A DNA stretch of 64,000 nt from a virus. Below the pieces are notes generated by a model that saw only the letters and a list, made by a program, of their open reading frames with translations, ran no database searches and was not told the DNA's origin. A program made the translations under genes and the position numbers. Location of the stretch: positions 1-64,000 of the IMG/VR virus record IMGVR_UViG_3300002916_000001; one strand, given 5' to 3'. This document shows, one piece after another, positions 1-7,242 of the stretch. The first letter of the stretch is position 1. Each line of letters starts with the position of its first letter.

Positions 1-76
1 CTGCACTGCATGGTCTGCACTGCATGGTCTGCACTGCATGGTCTGCACTGCATGGTCTGCACTGCATGGTCTGCAC
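1..76. repeat. 14-bp tandem repeat, 5 copies plus a partial one
   Basis: Unit CTGCACTGCATGGT repeats perfectly from base 1 to 70, followed by a 6-base partial copy; the array runs off the left edge. It lies at the 3' end of the leftward gene starting at 395. Because 14 is not a multiple of 3, three units (42 bases) encode a 14-residue period without a stop on that strand. Confidence 0.95.
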
Positions 77-395
77 GGAACATCTGAGTTGCAGGGAATG
101 GCAGTGAAGTCACTGGTGAATCTTTGAAGTCAGGGAGCACACCGAAGACTCGACGCGTGCCAGGGGAGACAATGCGGTTTTCGATGACACGTACACGGTA
201 GACGGCGTGGGAGCAGAAGGGATCGAGCCAACGGCCTAGGATGTGGACGGTCTCGCCAGGTCGCACGTCGGTGAGCATCTTGATGTTCACCTTATCGCTT
301 CGATACTTGCCGTGCTTCTCAACAGGTGCGACGTAGCCCGTGCGTTTACTGTGCCTCTCGATGCGCTCTTCAGCGGTTTTACATTGGATGCACAT
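1..395 (-). CDS. Hypothetical protein, C-terminus cut by the window edge
   Basis: Not recognised. The ATG at 395 follows a GGAGG by nine bases and overlaps the upstream stop as TAATG, suggesting translational coupling. The first ~105 residues look like an ordinary small soluble domain with C2 and C5 as CxxC and many charged residues. From about residue 107 the frame enters the 14-bp array and stays open, giving a predicted period ADHAVQTMQCRPCS. The stop codon lies outside the window. Last gene of a three-gene leftward operon driven from the promoter at 1079-1107. Whether the repeat tail is really translated is unknown. Confidence 0.7.
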   Translation of the reverse strand, partial: MCIQCKTAEERIERHSKRTGYVAPVEKHGKYRSDKVNIKMLTDVRPGETVHILGRWLDPFCSHAVYRVRVIENRIVSPGTRRVFGVLPDFKDSPVTSLPFPATQMFRADHAVQTMQCRPCSADHAVQTMQC

Positions 396-715
396 TAGTG
401 TGTTTCCTCCCTTCCAAGCGGCGGATTGCCAAGCCTGTTCTGTGCAATCGCGTCATTCTCGATTGCCCAGATGGCACGGCAAACATCATGGAGCGTCCTT
501 GCTTGTCCATGACCTTGCACTGCAACTCTGTGCACACTCATCGCATCATCAACGTTGCCATTGATGAGTCGCTGCACGTTGTCCAGGAAAACCGGCATTG
601 ACAATCGCAGCTGCTCAATGGCTTGCAGTGTTGCAATGCGTTGATGGTCAGTGAGAGGTCCGTGAATGGCAGTGCGATCTGCGACTGCCATGACTACAGG
701 GAGATCATCGGTCAT
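395..715 (-). CDS. Hypothetical protein (106 aa)
   Basis: Not recognised. A compact, mostly helical-looking soluble protein with no signal peptide, membrane segment or cysteine cluster apart from one Cys. It overlaps the upstream gene by four bases (ATGA) and the downstream gene by TAATG, so the three genes form a tight operon. The context of tiny accessory genes gives no clear role. The frame and overlaps make it a convincing gene; the function is open. Confidence 0.75.
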   Translation of the reverse strand: MTDDLPVVMAVADRTAIHGPLTDHQRIATLQAIEQLRLSMPVFLDNVQRLINGNVDDAMSVHRVAVQGHGQARTLHDVCRAIWAIENDAIAQNRLGNPPLGREETH

Positions 716-984
716 ACGTGTCCCTCAAGTTTCTCAGCAGGGTCGGCGTAGAAGCTCATGCTAACAAGGCTACCACGCATGTACTGCTCATTCAGGTCTC
801 TCACGTCCTCTTCATGCGCTGGCAGAGAGGCAAATTTGAACATGAGCCTATCCGCATAGATCACAGGGACTTCTCCTTGGCGACACTGAGATTGCAAAGC
901 AGTCAAGGAGATATCACCGGGGGACAACGGTAAACGTCTTCCGATCAATGGGATATCAGTTGGGGGATTATAATATGTTGCCAT
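712..984 (-). CDS. Hypothetical protein (90 aa)
   Basis: Not recognised. I start it at the ATG at 984 (MATYYN...), where an AAGG lies about 12 bases upstream. An in-frame TTG at 1050 is less likely because the good AAAGGAG lies downstream of that codon. A five-codon micro-ORF (1007-1024) sits in the leader between promoter and start. First gene of the leftward operon; the consensus promoter at 1079-1107 places the transcript start near 1072. Confidence 0.7.
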   Translation of the reverse strand: MATYYNPPTDIPLIGRRLPLSPGDISLTALQSQCRQGEVPVIYADRLMFKFASLPAHEEDVRDLNEQYMRGSLVSMSFYADPAEKLEGHV

Positions 985-1078
985 AATAGTTATTAGCCTT
1001 TCTACGCTATTCGACGCTCTGCATAGTTCTTCTTTGCGGTCTCCTTTCAAAATTGCTTACACAATATATGTTGAGATC

Positions 1079-1107
1079 ATTGTACCACTGAGATGATAAA
1101 GTGTCAA
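1079..1107 (-). promoter_or_regulatory. Consensus promoter, copy 1 of the shared block
   Basis: Read leftward: TTGACA (1107-1102), 17-base spacer, TACAAT (1084-1079). The bases upstream of the -35 carry the shared block CTTTCA...GGAACAACTC (to 1126). Drives the operon 984-1. Confidence 0.85.
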
Positions 1108-1329
1108 GAGTTGTTCCTGTTGAAAGGCGATGGCATTGCTATCATGGAGTCTTCAATGAAAATCGGTGCAGCCCGTAGGAAGTCGTTGCCAGCGAAAGGA
1201 TAGTGCAGTGTTGTTCAGAGGGTCGTCAGGGCATCGCTGTGAGGTTTTTCGTAGGATGGGGTGCCTCTAAAAAATGGAGCATTCTAGCGCGTTATTCTTG
1301 AGTGTAGCAGTCAACAATTCGCAGGGCAG

Positions 1330-1373
1330 AAACCAAAGAGTGTGCACCGATTGCAGTGCACACTCTTTGGTTT
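1330..1373. terminator. 18-bp perfect hairpin
   Basis: Bases 1330-1347 are perfectly complementary to 1356-1373 with an 8-base loop (CGATTGCA). The right arm ends CTTTGGTTT and the left arm gives the same on the other strand, so it can end transcription both ways. It lies downstream of the small gene 1605-1414. There is no long T run, so terminator activity is inferred from the stem. The rest of 1108-1413 holds nothing else I can support. Confidence 0.6.
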
Positions 1374-1413
1374 CCCTTGGAATTTATCGCCACGCAGAGA
1401 ATATCACAGCCTT

Positions 1414-1605
1414 TCAAGGCTTGTCAACGGGCTTTCCTTGTGTAACATCCTTGCCTTTGCGTCGCCTCTCCATGAATAGCCTTGCCTTCGCTGACTCTTC
1501 GAAGTCACGTTCATTGATCACGCCGTGAGCCACGGGGACTTCATTGAGCGCCCTGGCACGGTTAGAACTAAAGAACATCGGTCCCTTGAATAGTCGTTGT
1601 TTCAT
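1414..1605 (-). CDS. Small basic hypothetical protein (63 aa)
   Basis: Not recognised. A short, strongly basic protein (RARAL..., MERRRKGK...) without membrane segments. Start at 1605 is supported by AAGGAGG seven bases upstream. An extended -10 element at 1629-1637 gives it its own promoter; a strong hairpin at 1330-1373 follows. The charge suggests nucleic-acid binding but nothing more can be said. Confidence 0.65.
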   Translation of the reverse strand: MKQRLFKGPMFFSSNRARALNEVPVAHGVINERDFEESAKARLFMERRRKGKDVTQGKPVDKP

Positions 1606-1628
1606 CGCTTCCTCCTTGCCTTTCCATG

Positions 1629-1637
1629 ATTATACCA
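1629..1637 (-). promoter_or_regulatory. Extended -10 promoter (TGGTATAAT)
   Basis: Read leftward, TG-G-TATAAT lies 24 bases ahead of the start at 1605. No good -35 is present, as is usual for extended -10 promoters. An imperfect stem (CATCCCCTGC at 1651-1660 with GCAGGGGATG at 1682-1691) lies just upstream and may end the preceding nuclease transcript. Confidence 0.55.
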
Positions 1638-1699
1638 TGCTCTTCAGTGACATCCCCTGCTCTCAGTGCAAGACGGGGAGGGCAGGGGATGCTGTGGGG

Positions 1700-2434
1700 T
1701 TAGGACTTCTTGCGCTTAAGATAGCCAGCGCGGGTAAGCCGGATCATAATCATAAGAACATCTTCAACGTGTAACCACTTGATACCATCTGCATGGAACT
1801 TTTCTAGAATGTCCTCAGGCAACCGATCACTCTGTGGCAGGGATGATGCCACAGCAATAAATCCCCGTGCCATGTCATCCAAGTACGAATTGAGGCAGGA
1901 ACGACCCAGGTTTTTCTCAATCCATCCACTAGCGCCTAACGCACCTCTCATCAAATCAGAAAGCTCTGTGGGAGGATCTATCTTGTTACGGAAACGTTCA
2001 AGAATCTTAACCAGTTCTTTAGCAGATTGTATTGCACTTTCAAGTTGGTTTGGATCTTGCAGGGCATTTAAAACCTCTTGCTCATCTTCCAACTCATACT
2101 TATAGGGAGTGTGTTGAGGGAATTTTGAATGAATCCCTTGGAAGTTTGTGAGACTTAGACCATGGTGTCGAATAAGAAAGCTCTCATATGCTCTCACCTC
2201 ATCTCTACTATTACTTGAAAGCACGACTTTTTGTTTAATTTCACGCCCTTCGTCCCAAATCTCTCGTATTCTTTTGCACTTTTCGTTCGTGATAGCATCA
2301 GGTCCAGTAACCCTAGCCTCTTCTATTGTTGAACGCAATCGGGCAGTGGACCCAGAGCCGACATAAAACACACCATATACAGAGTCAACGAGCAGGTAGA
2401 CATGAAAGTCTTTTTTCGCTATACTTCTTTTCAT
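1700..2434 (-). CDS. GIY-YIG family endonuclease-like protein
   Basis: The N-terminus reads VYLLVDSVYGVFYVGSG at about residues 12-28, matching the paired GIY...YIG strands of the GIY-YIG nuclease fold, followed by a helix with Arg. The ~150-residue C-terminal part is helical and unrecognised. Members cleave DNA and often act as homing or repair nucleases. I chose the ATG at 2434 (MKRSIAK...), with AAGGAG 13 bases upstream; an in-frame ATG at 2461 would precede that site. Promoter at 2545-2573. Confidence 0.7.
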   Translation of the reverse strand: MKRSIAKKDFHVYLLVDSVYGVFYVGSGSTARLRSTIEEARVTGPDAITNEKCKRIREIWDEGREIKQKVVLSSNSRDEVRAYESFLIRHHGLSLTNFQGIHSKFPQHTPYKYELEDEQEVLNALQDPNQLESAIQSAKELVKILERFRNKIDPPTELSDLMRGALGASGWIEKNLGRSCLNSYLDDMARGFIAVASSLPQSDRLPEDILEKFHADGIKWLHVEDVLMIMIRLTRAGYLKRKKS

Positions 2435-2544
2435 GATAATGGGTGAACTCCTTGTCATCATACCCTGGGGTGTTCAATGCACCGCCAGGGTAAACCATTG
2501 TAGTGGCAGAGATATCGATGTATAGCTCTGCCTTTTGTTTTGTC

Positions 2545-2573
2545 ATTATCGCACACTTGCGGTATTTTGTCAA
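2545..2573 (-). promoter_or_regulatory. Consensus promoter, copy 2 of the shared block
   Basis: Leftward TTGACA (2573-2568), 17-base spacer, GATAAT (2550-2545). A variant of the shared block (CTTTCTATTGTTCCAACTC) precedes the -35. Serves the GIY-YIG gene at 2434. Confidence 0.8.
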
Positions 2574-2654
2574 GAGTTGGAACAATAGAAAGAGGTATCG
2601 CAGGGATAAGCAGAAGATGTAACTGGCATTGTTGTTCTTGCCAGCACTCACCCA

Positions 2655-3026
2655 AGTGTAAAAATGTAGCAGGAAAATGTTGCAACTTGAGAAGGCATGT
2701 AAGCCTAGTCTGCAAGCAGGGTTATAATGTGCATGTTGCGTGTTGCGAGTGTAGCACCCTCCCCTATACCTACCCACAGGGATACGTACATCTTGCTCAA
2801 ATCTTCCTAATTATCTCTCCCATATATCATCATCATCATATATCATCATCAGTATAAGTTCTTGTTTATAGGCTATAGCCCTGTCTAGACATCCTGCACC
2901 CTGCCAAGACTTATAAGGGGGGGTGCTACACTTCGCAACACGCAACATTGACCGCCTCGCAATGCTCTGCAAGCAGGATCGGCAGACTATGCGCATCGCA
3001 ACATTTTCCTGCTACATTTTTACACT
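2655..3026. repeat. Foldback (MITE-like) inverted-repeat element
   Basis: An outer perfect 29-bp inverted repeat pairs 2655-2683 with 2998-3026. An inner near-perfect repeat of about 27 bp pairs 2733-2759 with 2921-2948 (one extra base in the right arm). The centre (2761-2920) is AT-rich with ATC/ATCAT runs and encodes nothing convincing. No transposase and no clear target duplication is visible. It could be a MITE or a cruciform-forming origin/centromere site. Confidence 0.85.
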
Positions 3027-3063
3027 TCGCCATCCATCGATCCCACTGCCATCACCGACTTCT

Positions 3064-3278
3064 CACTGCCATCCCTGCAACACTTCGCCTGCCCTGCCTT
3101 TCCTTGGGAACAACTATTGACAGCTCGACAATGACGTGCTACAATCTGCTCGAGTCCCACTTCTAGTTTTCCCTTTTGCGGGGATAACATATAGGGCCGG
3201 TTTCCCGGTCCTATCACGTTTTATAGAGTCATCTTCATTCACGCTCTGCAACCACTGCCATCCCTGCAACACTTCGCC
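3064..3278. repeat. 26-bp direct repeat and GC-rich hairpin in a gene-free kilobase
   Basis: A 26-base sequence (CACTGCCATCCC ... CACTTCGCC) occurs identically at 3064-3089 and 3253-3278. Between them ATAGGGCCGG at 3190 pairs with CCGGTCCTAT ending at 3213. A 12-base tandem duplication (GGTGAAGGATCG) sits at about 3452-3475. No gene is supported between 2462 and 3600. Confidence 0.7.
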
Positions 3279-3526
3279 ATCACCGATCCGCCTTGCCATT
3301 TCACAACTCCTGTTTCAAACAAGAGTTGTGACCATCGACCTTCACCGTTCATCCCTGCCTTCACTGCTAATCGCTGCGCATCCATGAATGCCACGACTTG
3401 CATTGAATGCAATGTGTTGCATTGTGATGCACTGCAAGTCCTTGAAAACGGTGAAGGATCGGTGAAGGATCGGCGCAGTGCGTTGCATATAGTCAATGGC
3501 TCTACTCTGCCAATCATTGCAGGTCG

Positions 3527-3555
3527 TTGCCAGTCGGCGAGGGCTGTGGTAAAGT
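3527..3555 (+). promoter_or_regulatory. Promoter TTGCCA-17-TAAAGT
   Basis: TTGCCA at 3527-3532 and TAAAGT at 3550-3555 lie ahead of the gene starting at 3601. The transcript would start near 3562, so a copy of the shared block (3569-3594) falls in the 5' leader and its final GAAAGGA serves as ribosome-binding site. Confidence 0.55.
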
Positions 3556-3600
3556 TGGTGAGAGAAAGTGTCAAGAGTTGTTCTAGTTGAAAGGACCAGT

Positions 3601-3867
3601 ATGAGTATCATTCATTCAAACGGATTTATCACTCTGCCCAATGGAAAGACCTTGCCCTGCACTGACTTCAAGGTTGACATTGAGGAATCGGTGCCACCTG
3701 TCAGTGAAGAAGAGCGAAGACAGGTCAATGAAGCACTCAGGAGAACGCGAGGGATGCAAGGAGTACGCATTGACTTTGCGACGAACTACGAGGATGGCGG
3801 TGCATACCAGCCGACGGGTCCCGTGGTGGATTCAACGCTGGCAGGGAAAGGCGAGGAAGAGCGATGA
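3601..3867 (+). CDS. Hypothetical protein (88 aa)
   Basis: Not recognised. Begins MSIIHSNGFITLPNGK; soluble and acidic to neutral, with no motif I know. ATG at 3601 follows GAAAGGA (part of the shared leader block) by five bases. Its stop overlaps the next start as ATGA (3864-3867), so it forms a two-gene operon with the membrane protein downstream. Confidence 0.7.
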   Translation: MSIIHSNGFITLPNGKTLPCTDFKVDIEESVPPVSEEERRQVNEALRRTRGMQGVRIDFATNYEDGGAYQPTGPVVDSTLAGKGEEER

Positions 3868-4145
3868 CCACACTTCGAAACTCCCTGCTTGCAACGACCT
3901 GCATTGTCGGCTTTGTGGGAGCCGTGTATTATACGTTGCCAGGGTATGACAAGCTGTTCTTAGGTGGCACGGGACCACAGCCCACGGGGATATTCCTCTG
4001 CGCAACACTGTTCTTCATTGGGTTTACCATTGCCGTCATTGTCAGTCCTGGGAAGGCGCAATTCTGCCCACAATGTGGGTGCAACATTGTAAAGAAGCGG
4101 GAGCAGTTGAAACAGGCAATGAAAGGCAAGGAGGAGAAGCAATAA
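3864..4145 (+). CDS. Small membrane protein with zinc-ribbon half-site (93 aa)
   Basis: Two hydrophobic segments (about residues 8-25 and 41-62) separated by a short loop, then a CPQCGC motif and a highly charged Lys/Glu tail. This predicts a two-pass inner-membrane protein with a cytoplasmic metal-binding tail. It overlaps the upstream gene by ATGA. Family not recognised. From 4146 to 4259 I see no further gene. Confidence 0.7.
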   Translation: MTTLRNSLLATTCIVGFVGAVYYTLPGYDKLFLGGTGPQPTGIFLCATLFFIGFTIAVIVSPGKAQFCPQCGCNIVKKREQLKQAMKGKEEKQ

Positions 4146-4259
4146 GCAAGCAACGAAAACATCAACGACAGAGTGCAACGGCACCAAGGCAGGTCAAGGC
4201 ACAAGCGACTATGCCTATGAAGAACCTGTGGCGTGCTACCCGATAGAAATGGAGATAGA

Positions 4260-4610
4260 ATGACTAAAACAATTATTTGGTATCAGACGCCCAACGAAAC
4301 CTTCGAAGAGCGCGTCAAGCGCATCAATGAAACCCTTCATCGCATTTTCTTTGACAGCAGTGACGACGTGTGCCCTGTGAGCTTCCCACTTCAAAAAGAG
4401 GACAGATCTATCTGTACGGTATGCGGTGCAGAGGGTCGATACTGGCTCTCACTCAAGCACAACGCGCCGCGCTTCCTGCAATCACTGGATGCAATGCAGC
4501 TCATTGTAACGTCAAGGAAGCTCTTGGAAGTCAAAGAAACATTCCTTGCATGGGCATTCAGAAGTCCATATGAGTGCAGTGTCCTTGTACGTCATGAACC
4601 CCATGCTTGA
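4260..4610 (+). CDS. Hypothetical protein with CxxC (116 aa)
   Basis: Not recognised. Starts MTKTIIWYQTPNET; an SICTVCGAEG segment near residue 50 looks like half of a zinc ribbon. GGAG five bases before the ATG at 4260 fixes the start. It ends just before the right end of the TnpB element at 4595, so the insertion did not obviously truncate it. Confidence 0.65.
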   Translation: MTKTIIWYQTPNETFEERVKRINETLHRIFFDSSDDVCPVSFPLQKEDRSICTVCGAEGRYWLSLKHNAPRFLQSLDAMQLIVTSRKLLEVKETFLAWAFRSPYECSVLVRHEPHA

Positions 4611-4626
4611 AAGCAGGGGCTTGTTC

Positions 4627-5712
4627 CTAGCCCGCAAGAGCCGAAACAATAGGCACCATGACTTGTGCCCTAGAGATATTCACAGCAGCGTTAAAGTCTG
4701 CGAGTGCAGCATACCCACATGCCTTACAGACAAATTCAGCTTGACTCCTGCGATTGGCTTTCTCGCAATGCTGACATACAGCACACGTGCGAGAGGTGTT
4801 CCTTGGATCAACCGTATGCAACGGGACACCTGCAAGAGCAGCTTTGTATGAGAGGAAGAAACGGAGTTGATTAAAAGACCAACTGCTATGGCGATTGCGC
4901 TGCGAGCGTCTAACCGTGCTATCGGTACGTTTCCGAATGTGCCTAAGCTCTTCAATCGCTATAGCCTGCCTATGTGTCTTGGCCTTTTGAACAATCCGCT
5001 TGGAGATGACATGGTTAGTGTTGCGCTTGAAACGAGCCTCTTTACCAGAAAGCTTTTTGAGATGTCTTTTTGCCGACTTGGTACCTCGTTTTTGAAGTCG
5101 CTGACGAAGGGAGTGCATTCGCTGTCTGTTTTTCTCGACAGCTTCTCCGCTGAATGTTTCCCCTTCCGAGTCTGTGGCAAGGTTCACTATGCCAAGGTCG
5201 ACTCCGAGCGTACCACCTTCCGGTTCATCGGGGGTTGGAGCGGGAACGTCAAGAGTCACTGCGAGGTAGAAGGTCCCTTGGCGATAGAGCAAATCGGCTT
5301 GCCCTTTGATCGAGTCCATACGGGACTGTTGATAGCCTCCGATACGGAAGGGGACAATGACACGCCCTTGCAGGGTCAAGAGGGAGACTTCATTCAATCC
5401 TTTGAATGCCATCAGGCGTTCATCGTAGGTTATAGCCCCTTCAGATCTGAAGGATGGTTTGATGCTCCTATCCCGCTTGTAGTTATCGACTACCTTGCTG
5501 ATAGCCCTGATAGCCATTTGAGACGACAAATTGAAGCGTTTGCGGATATCGCCATAGACAATCTTCTGAAGCTCAAATTTGTTTGCAAGCTTCTCATCAA
5601 AGGCTGTCTGAGCAATATCGTTACATGCAGCGTTAAATGCATGCATCGTCTCAAGAAGAGCGGTATGTTGTTCTGGCGATGGTGCCAATTTCAAGAGCAT
5701 CGTTTGTTTCAT
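4627..5712 (-). CDS. tnpB: TnpB, RNA-guided nuclease of IS200/IS605 elements
   Basis: 361 residues, within the usual TnpB range. RuvC residues are visible as D172 (GVDLGIVN), E254 (IAIEEL) and D339 (ADFNAAVNI), with a zinc ribbon CAVCQHC...CKACG between the last two. The protein uses an omega-RNA from the element's right end to cut DNA next to a short motif. Motif residues are all present, so it is likely active. Promoter TTGACA-18-TATAAT at 5719-5748. A long rightward open frame over it is only antisense shadow. Confidence 0.93.
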   Translation of the reverse strand: MKQTMLLKLAPSPEQHTALLETMHAFNAACNDIAQTAFDEKLANKFELQKIVYGDIRKRFNLSSQMAIRAISKVVDNYKRDRSIKPSFRSEGAITYDERLMAFKGLNEVSLLTLQGRVIVPFRIGGYQQSRMDSIKGQADLLYRQGTFYLAVTLDVPAPTPDEPEGGTLGVDLGIVNLATDSEGETFSGEAVEKNRQRMHSLRQRLQKRGTKSAKRHLKKLSGKEARFKRNTNHVISKRIVQKAKTHRQAIAIEELRHIRKRTDSTVRRSQRNRHSSWSFNQLRFFLSYKAALAGVPLHTVDPRNTSRTCAVCQHCEKANRRSQAEFVCKACGYAALADFNAAVNISRAQVMVPIVSALAG

Positions 5713-5718
5713 ACAAGG

Positions 5719-5748
5719 ATTATAGCATACTTAGAACGATGTTGTCAA
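5719..5748 (-). promoter_or_regulatory. tnpB promoter
   Basis: Leftward TTGACA (5748-5743), 18-base spacer and TATAAT (5724-5719), seven bases before the tnpB start, so the mRNA is nearly leaderless. Confidence 0.7.
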
Positions 5749-5836
5749 TACATTTCTAACAATTGGCTAGGATTGAATCCAGCCTTGCGAGGCTGTCATT
5801 TATTCCTCCCCATATCTAAAGAAAGGGGCTTCCTAA

Positions 5837-5962
5837 ATGGGACGTGGTGAAAGCAAATGGTACAAGCATGAAGGCCGCACACGGCAAGACGCTTTTTATT
5901 TAGCAGCACTAAAGGCATTGGGCTACACTGTCATCACTGAAGAGCAGGGAGAGAGTCAATGA
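5837..5962 (+). CDS. 41-residue peptide beside the IS left end
   Basis: Reads MGRGESKWYKHEGRT... and ends with an ATGA overlap to the next start at 5959, which supports real translation. Its ATG lies within the AAATGGG that flanks both TnpB elements on this side, so the insertion may have supplied or truncated the 5' end. Family unknown. Confidence 0.5.
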   Translation: MGRGESKWYKHEGRTRQDAFYLAALKALGYTVITEEQGESQ

Positions 5963-6360
5963 AGCTCAAGGCAATCTATCACGGAGATGAGCTTTGCCTT
6001 GCAACGGAGGCAGGGGAGATCATTGAAAGCGTTGAGACTTGCCGTGTATTTTCTACAGGGATGGGCGCAATGGTAGGGCAGCGCATTCCATGCCACTTCT
6101 CAATCATCGTCAACCTTGCAGTGTCTGAGAAAATCATTGACGCCGATGAGAGAGCACTGCCCACACGGACACACATTGAACGCACTGAAGAAGAATTCGA
6201 TGACCGTCTGGATGAGCTGAGAAGACCACCGTTCGTGGAATACGACTACGATCCCGACGAGGGGCCGTTCTTCTACAACGATGCATTCGAGGAGGGAGAT
6301 ATAATGGAAGGACTCGGGGTTTGCCCACAGTTGGAACAGAAAGTTGGAATAGGAAAGTAG
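5959..6360 (+). CDS. Acidic hypothetical protein (133 aa)
   Basis: Not recognised. Begins MKLKAIYHGDELC; beta-rich N-terminal half, then a very acidic region (EEFDDRLDEL, EYDYDPDEGPFF). GGGAGAG eight bases upstream supports the ATG at 5959. The stop is followed by a short AGCCC-TTCT-GGGCT stem (6359-6372) that is too weak to call a terminator. Confidence 0.7.
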   Translation: MKLKAIYHGDELCLATEAGEIIESVETCRVFSTGMGAMVGQRIPCHFSIIVNLAVSEKIIDADERALPTRTHIERTEEEFDDRLDELRRPPFVEYDYDPDEGPFFYNDAFEEGDIMEGLGVCPQLEQKVGIGK

Positions 6361-6642
6361 CCCTTCTGGGCTAAAAGAAAGACTGAACGGGGCTTTTTCA
6401 CCTGATCAGCCAGACGTTGAGAGAGCAGAAAGAGGGATTCACATCTACTAAGTCGTATTAGCAGACATGGCCTCTTGCCGAACAAGCACAAATCGGAAGC
6501 CTGATGTCTGCTAACCCAGTGCAAAAAGCCTCAAAATCGATGTCTGCTAACCCAGTGCAAAAAGCCTCAAAATTGATGTCTGCTAAGGTTTGCATGTCCC
6601 AGATGACCCTTTCGTCCTATTCGCTATTCCAACTTTCTGTTC
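6334..6642. repeat. 19-bp inverted repeat spanning 309 bp
   Basis: GAACAGAAAGTTGGAATAG at 6334-6352 recurs as its exact complement at 6624-6642. The first copy is the end of the acidic gene, the second is inside the Cys-rich frame. It looks like a duplicated and inverted fragment. Confidence 0.8.
6503..6587 (+). repeat. 36-bp tandem repeat, 2.3 copies
   Basis: Units at 6503-6538 and 6539-6574 are identical except for the last base, and a third partial copy ends at 6587. There are no spacers, so this is not a CRISPR array. Each unit contains an in-frame ATG at the same place. Confidence 0.9.
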
Positions 6643-6752
6643 TTACCGTGCTCAACCCCCGACTCTGCCCCGATTGCTGCCAAGACCTCTGCCTTCAATG
6701 CGAGCAGTGCTGCACGCCAGCATGCGAGGCAGAGAACTGCGATTGCCCCTAG
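6504..6752 (+). CDS. Possible Cys-rich protein with 12-residue N-terminal repeat
   Basis: The frame opens with two copies of MSANPVQKASK(S/L), encoded by the 36-bp tandem repeat, then a hydrophobic stretch and a C-terminus with about ten cysteines (CPDCC, CEQCC, CDCP). GGAAG lies four bases before the first ATG. Such Cys spacing suggests metal binding. It converges on the leftward operon ending at 6749. No homolog is recognised and the frame may be fortuitous. Confidence 0.4.
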   Translation: MSANPVQKASKSMSANPVQKASKLMSAKVCMSQMTLSSYSLFQLSVLTVLNPRLCPDCCQDLCLQCEQCCTPACEAENCDCP

Positions 6753-7036
6753 CGTGCCATCCTCTCGATAGCTATCCCCATCGCGTACACAATCGCCCCT
6801 GCATGAGAGATTGCACACACTGCCACCGGTGCCACAACGACTGCAAAGACAAGCAGCGGCACCCATGTAAAGCCATGCTCTTCCTGGCAACGCATCGCAT
6901 GTCCTCGCAGCACGCCGGTTTCACTGCGCTTGCCACGCCTCGCCGTTGCAAGGAGAACGCGCCGCTTGTTCATGATCGCAGGGAGCTCAAGGGTATCATC
7001 GGGATCATGGAATGTTGCTGGGGAAGGAAGTCTCAT
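6749..7036 (-). CDS. Small membrane-associated protein (95 aa)
   Basis: Starts at the ATG at 7036 that overlaps the preceding stop (ATGA). The N-terminal half is basic and soluble; a hydrophobic segment near residues 61-82 (PLLVFAVVVAPVAVC...) is a probable single membrane helix. Last gene of the exonuclease operon. Function unknown. Confidence 0.6.
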   Translation of the reverse strand: MRLPSPATFHDPDDTLELPAIMNKRRVLLATARRGKRSETGVLRGHAMRCQEEHGFTWVPLLVFAVVVAPVAVCAISHAGAIVYAMGIAIERMAR

Positions 7037-7242
7037 CGTCGCTGCCACCATCGCTTATCACAGGGCTTCGTTGGCTGGTCGATGTCTAATCCTTGCGCAT
7101 CCTGGAAAGGCATGGCCCTCCATGAGAAGCCTATGGCAAGGATACGCTTGTCACGGTACATGACATACGATACCCCACATCTCTTGCAGAACATGATGGG
7201 AGTGTCATTCGTGTCAGTGTAGATATCAACCCTGTGCACCAC
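7033..7242 (-). CDS. Small zinc-ribbon-like protein (about 68 aa)
   Basis: Probably starts at GTG 7242 or 7239, overlapping the end of the exonuclease gene; GGCAGGG lies just upstream. The sequence contains MFCKRCGVSY, a CxxC knuckle, and ends KRWWQRR. Its stop overlaps the next gene by ATGA, which supports this frame over the longer upstream extension. Function unknown. Confidence 0.55.
   Translation of the reverse strand: MVHRVDIYTDTNDTPIMFCKRCGVSYVMYRDKRILAIGFSWRAMPFQDAQGLDIDQPTKPCDKRWWQRR

Larger units (their letters stand above)
4595..5835 (-). mobile_element. IS200/IS605-type element carrying only tnpB
   Basis: One tnpB (5712-4627) lies between a right-end hairpin at 4599-4619 (CCCC-A-TGCTT/AAGCA-GGGG) and a left-end hairpin at 5808-5828 (CCCC...GGGG). 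The left-end hairpin is identical to that of the element at 30.1-31.6 kb. No tnpA is present, so movement would need a transposase in trans. Exact ends are estimated from the hairpins. Confidence 0.75.

Noticed and set aside
2385-2777. Leftward 130-codon frame over the GIY-YIG promoter region
   Set aside because: It runs through the promoter and the foldback arm and lacks a binding site; its composition is not protein-like.
4867-5850. Long rightward open frame opposite tnpB
   Set aside because: It mirrors the conserved TnpB coding frame on the other strand, has no ribosome-binding site and no recognisable protein features.
6503-6587. Possible CRISPR array (36-bp repeats)
   Set aside because: The units are directly adjacent with no spacers and no cas genes lie nearby; it is a simple tandem repeat.
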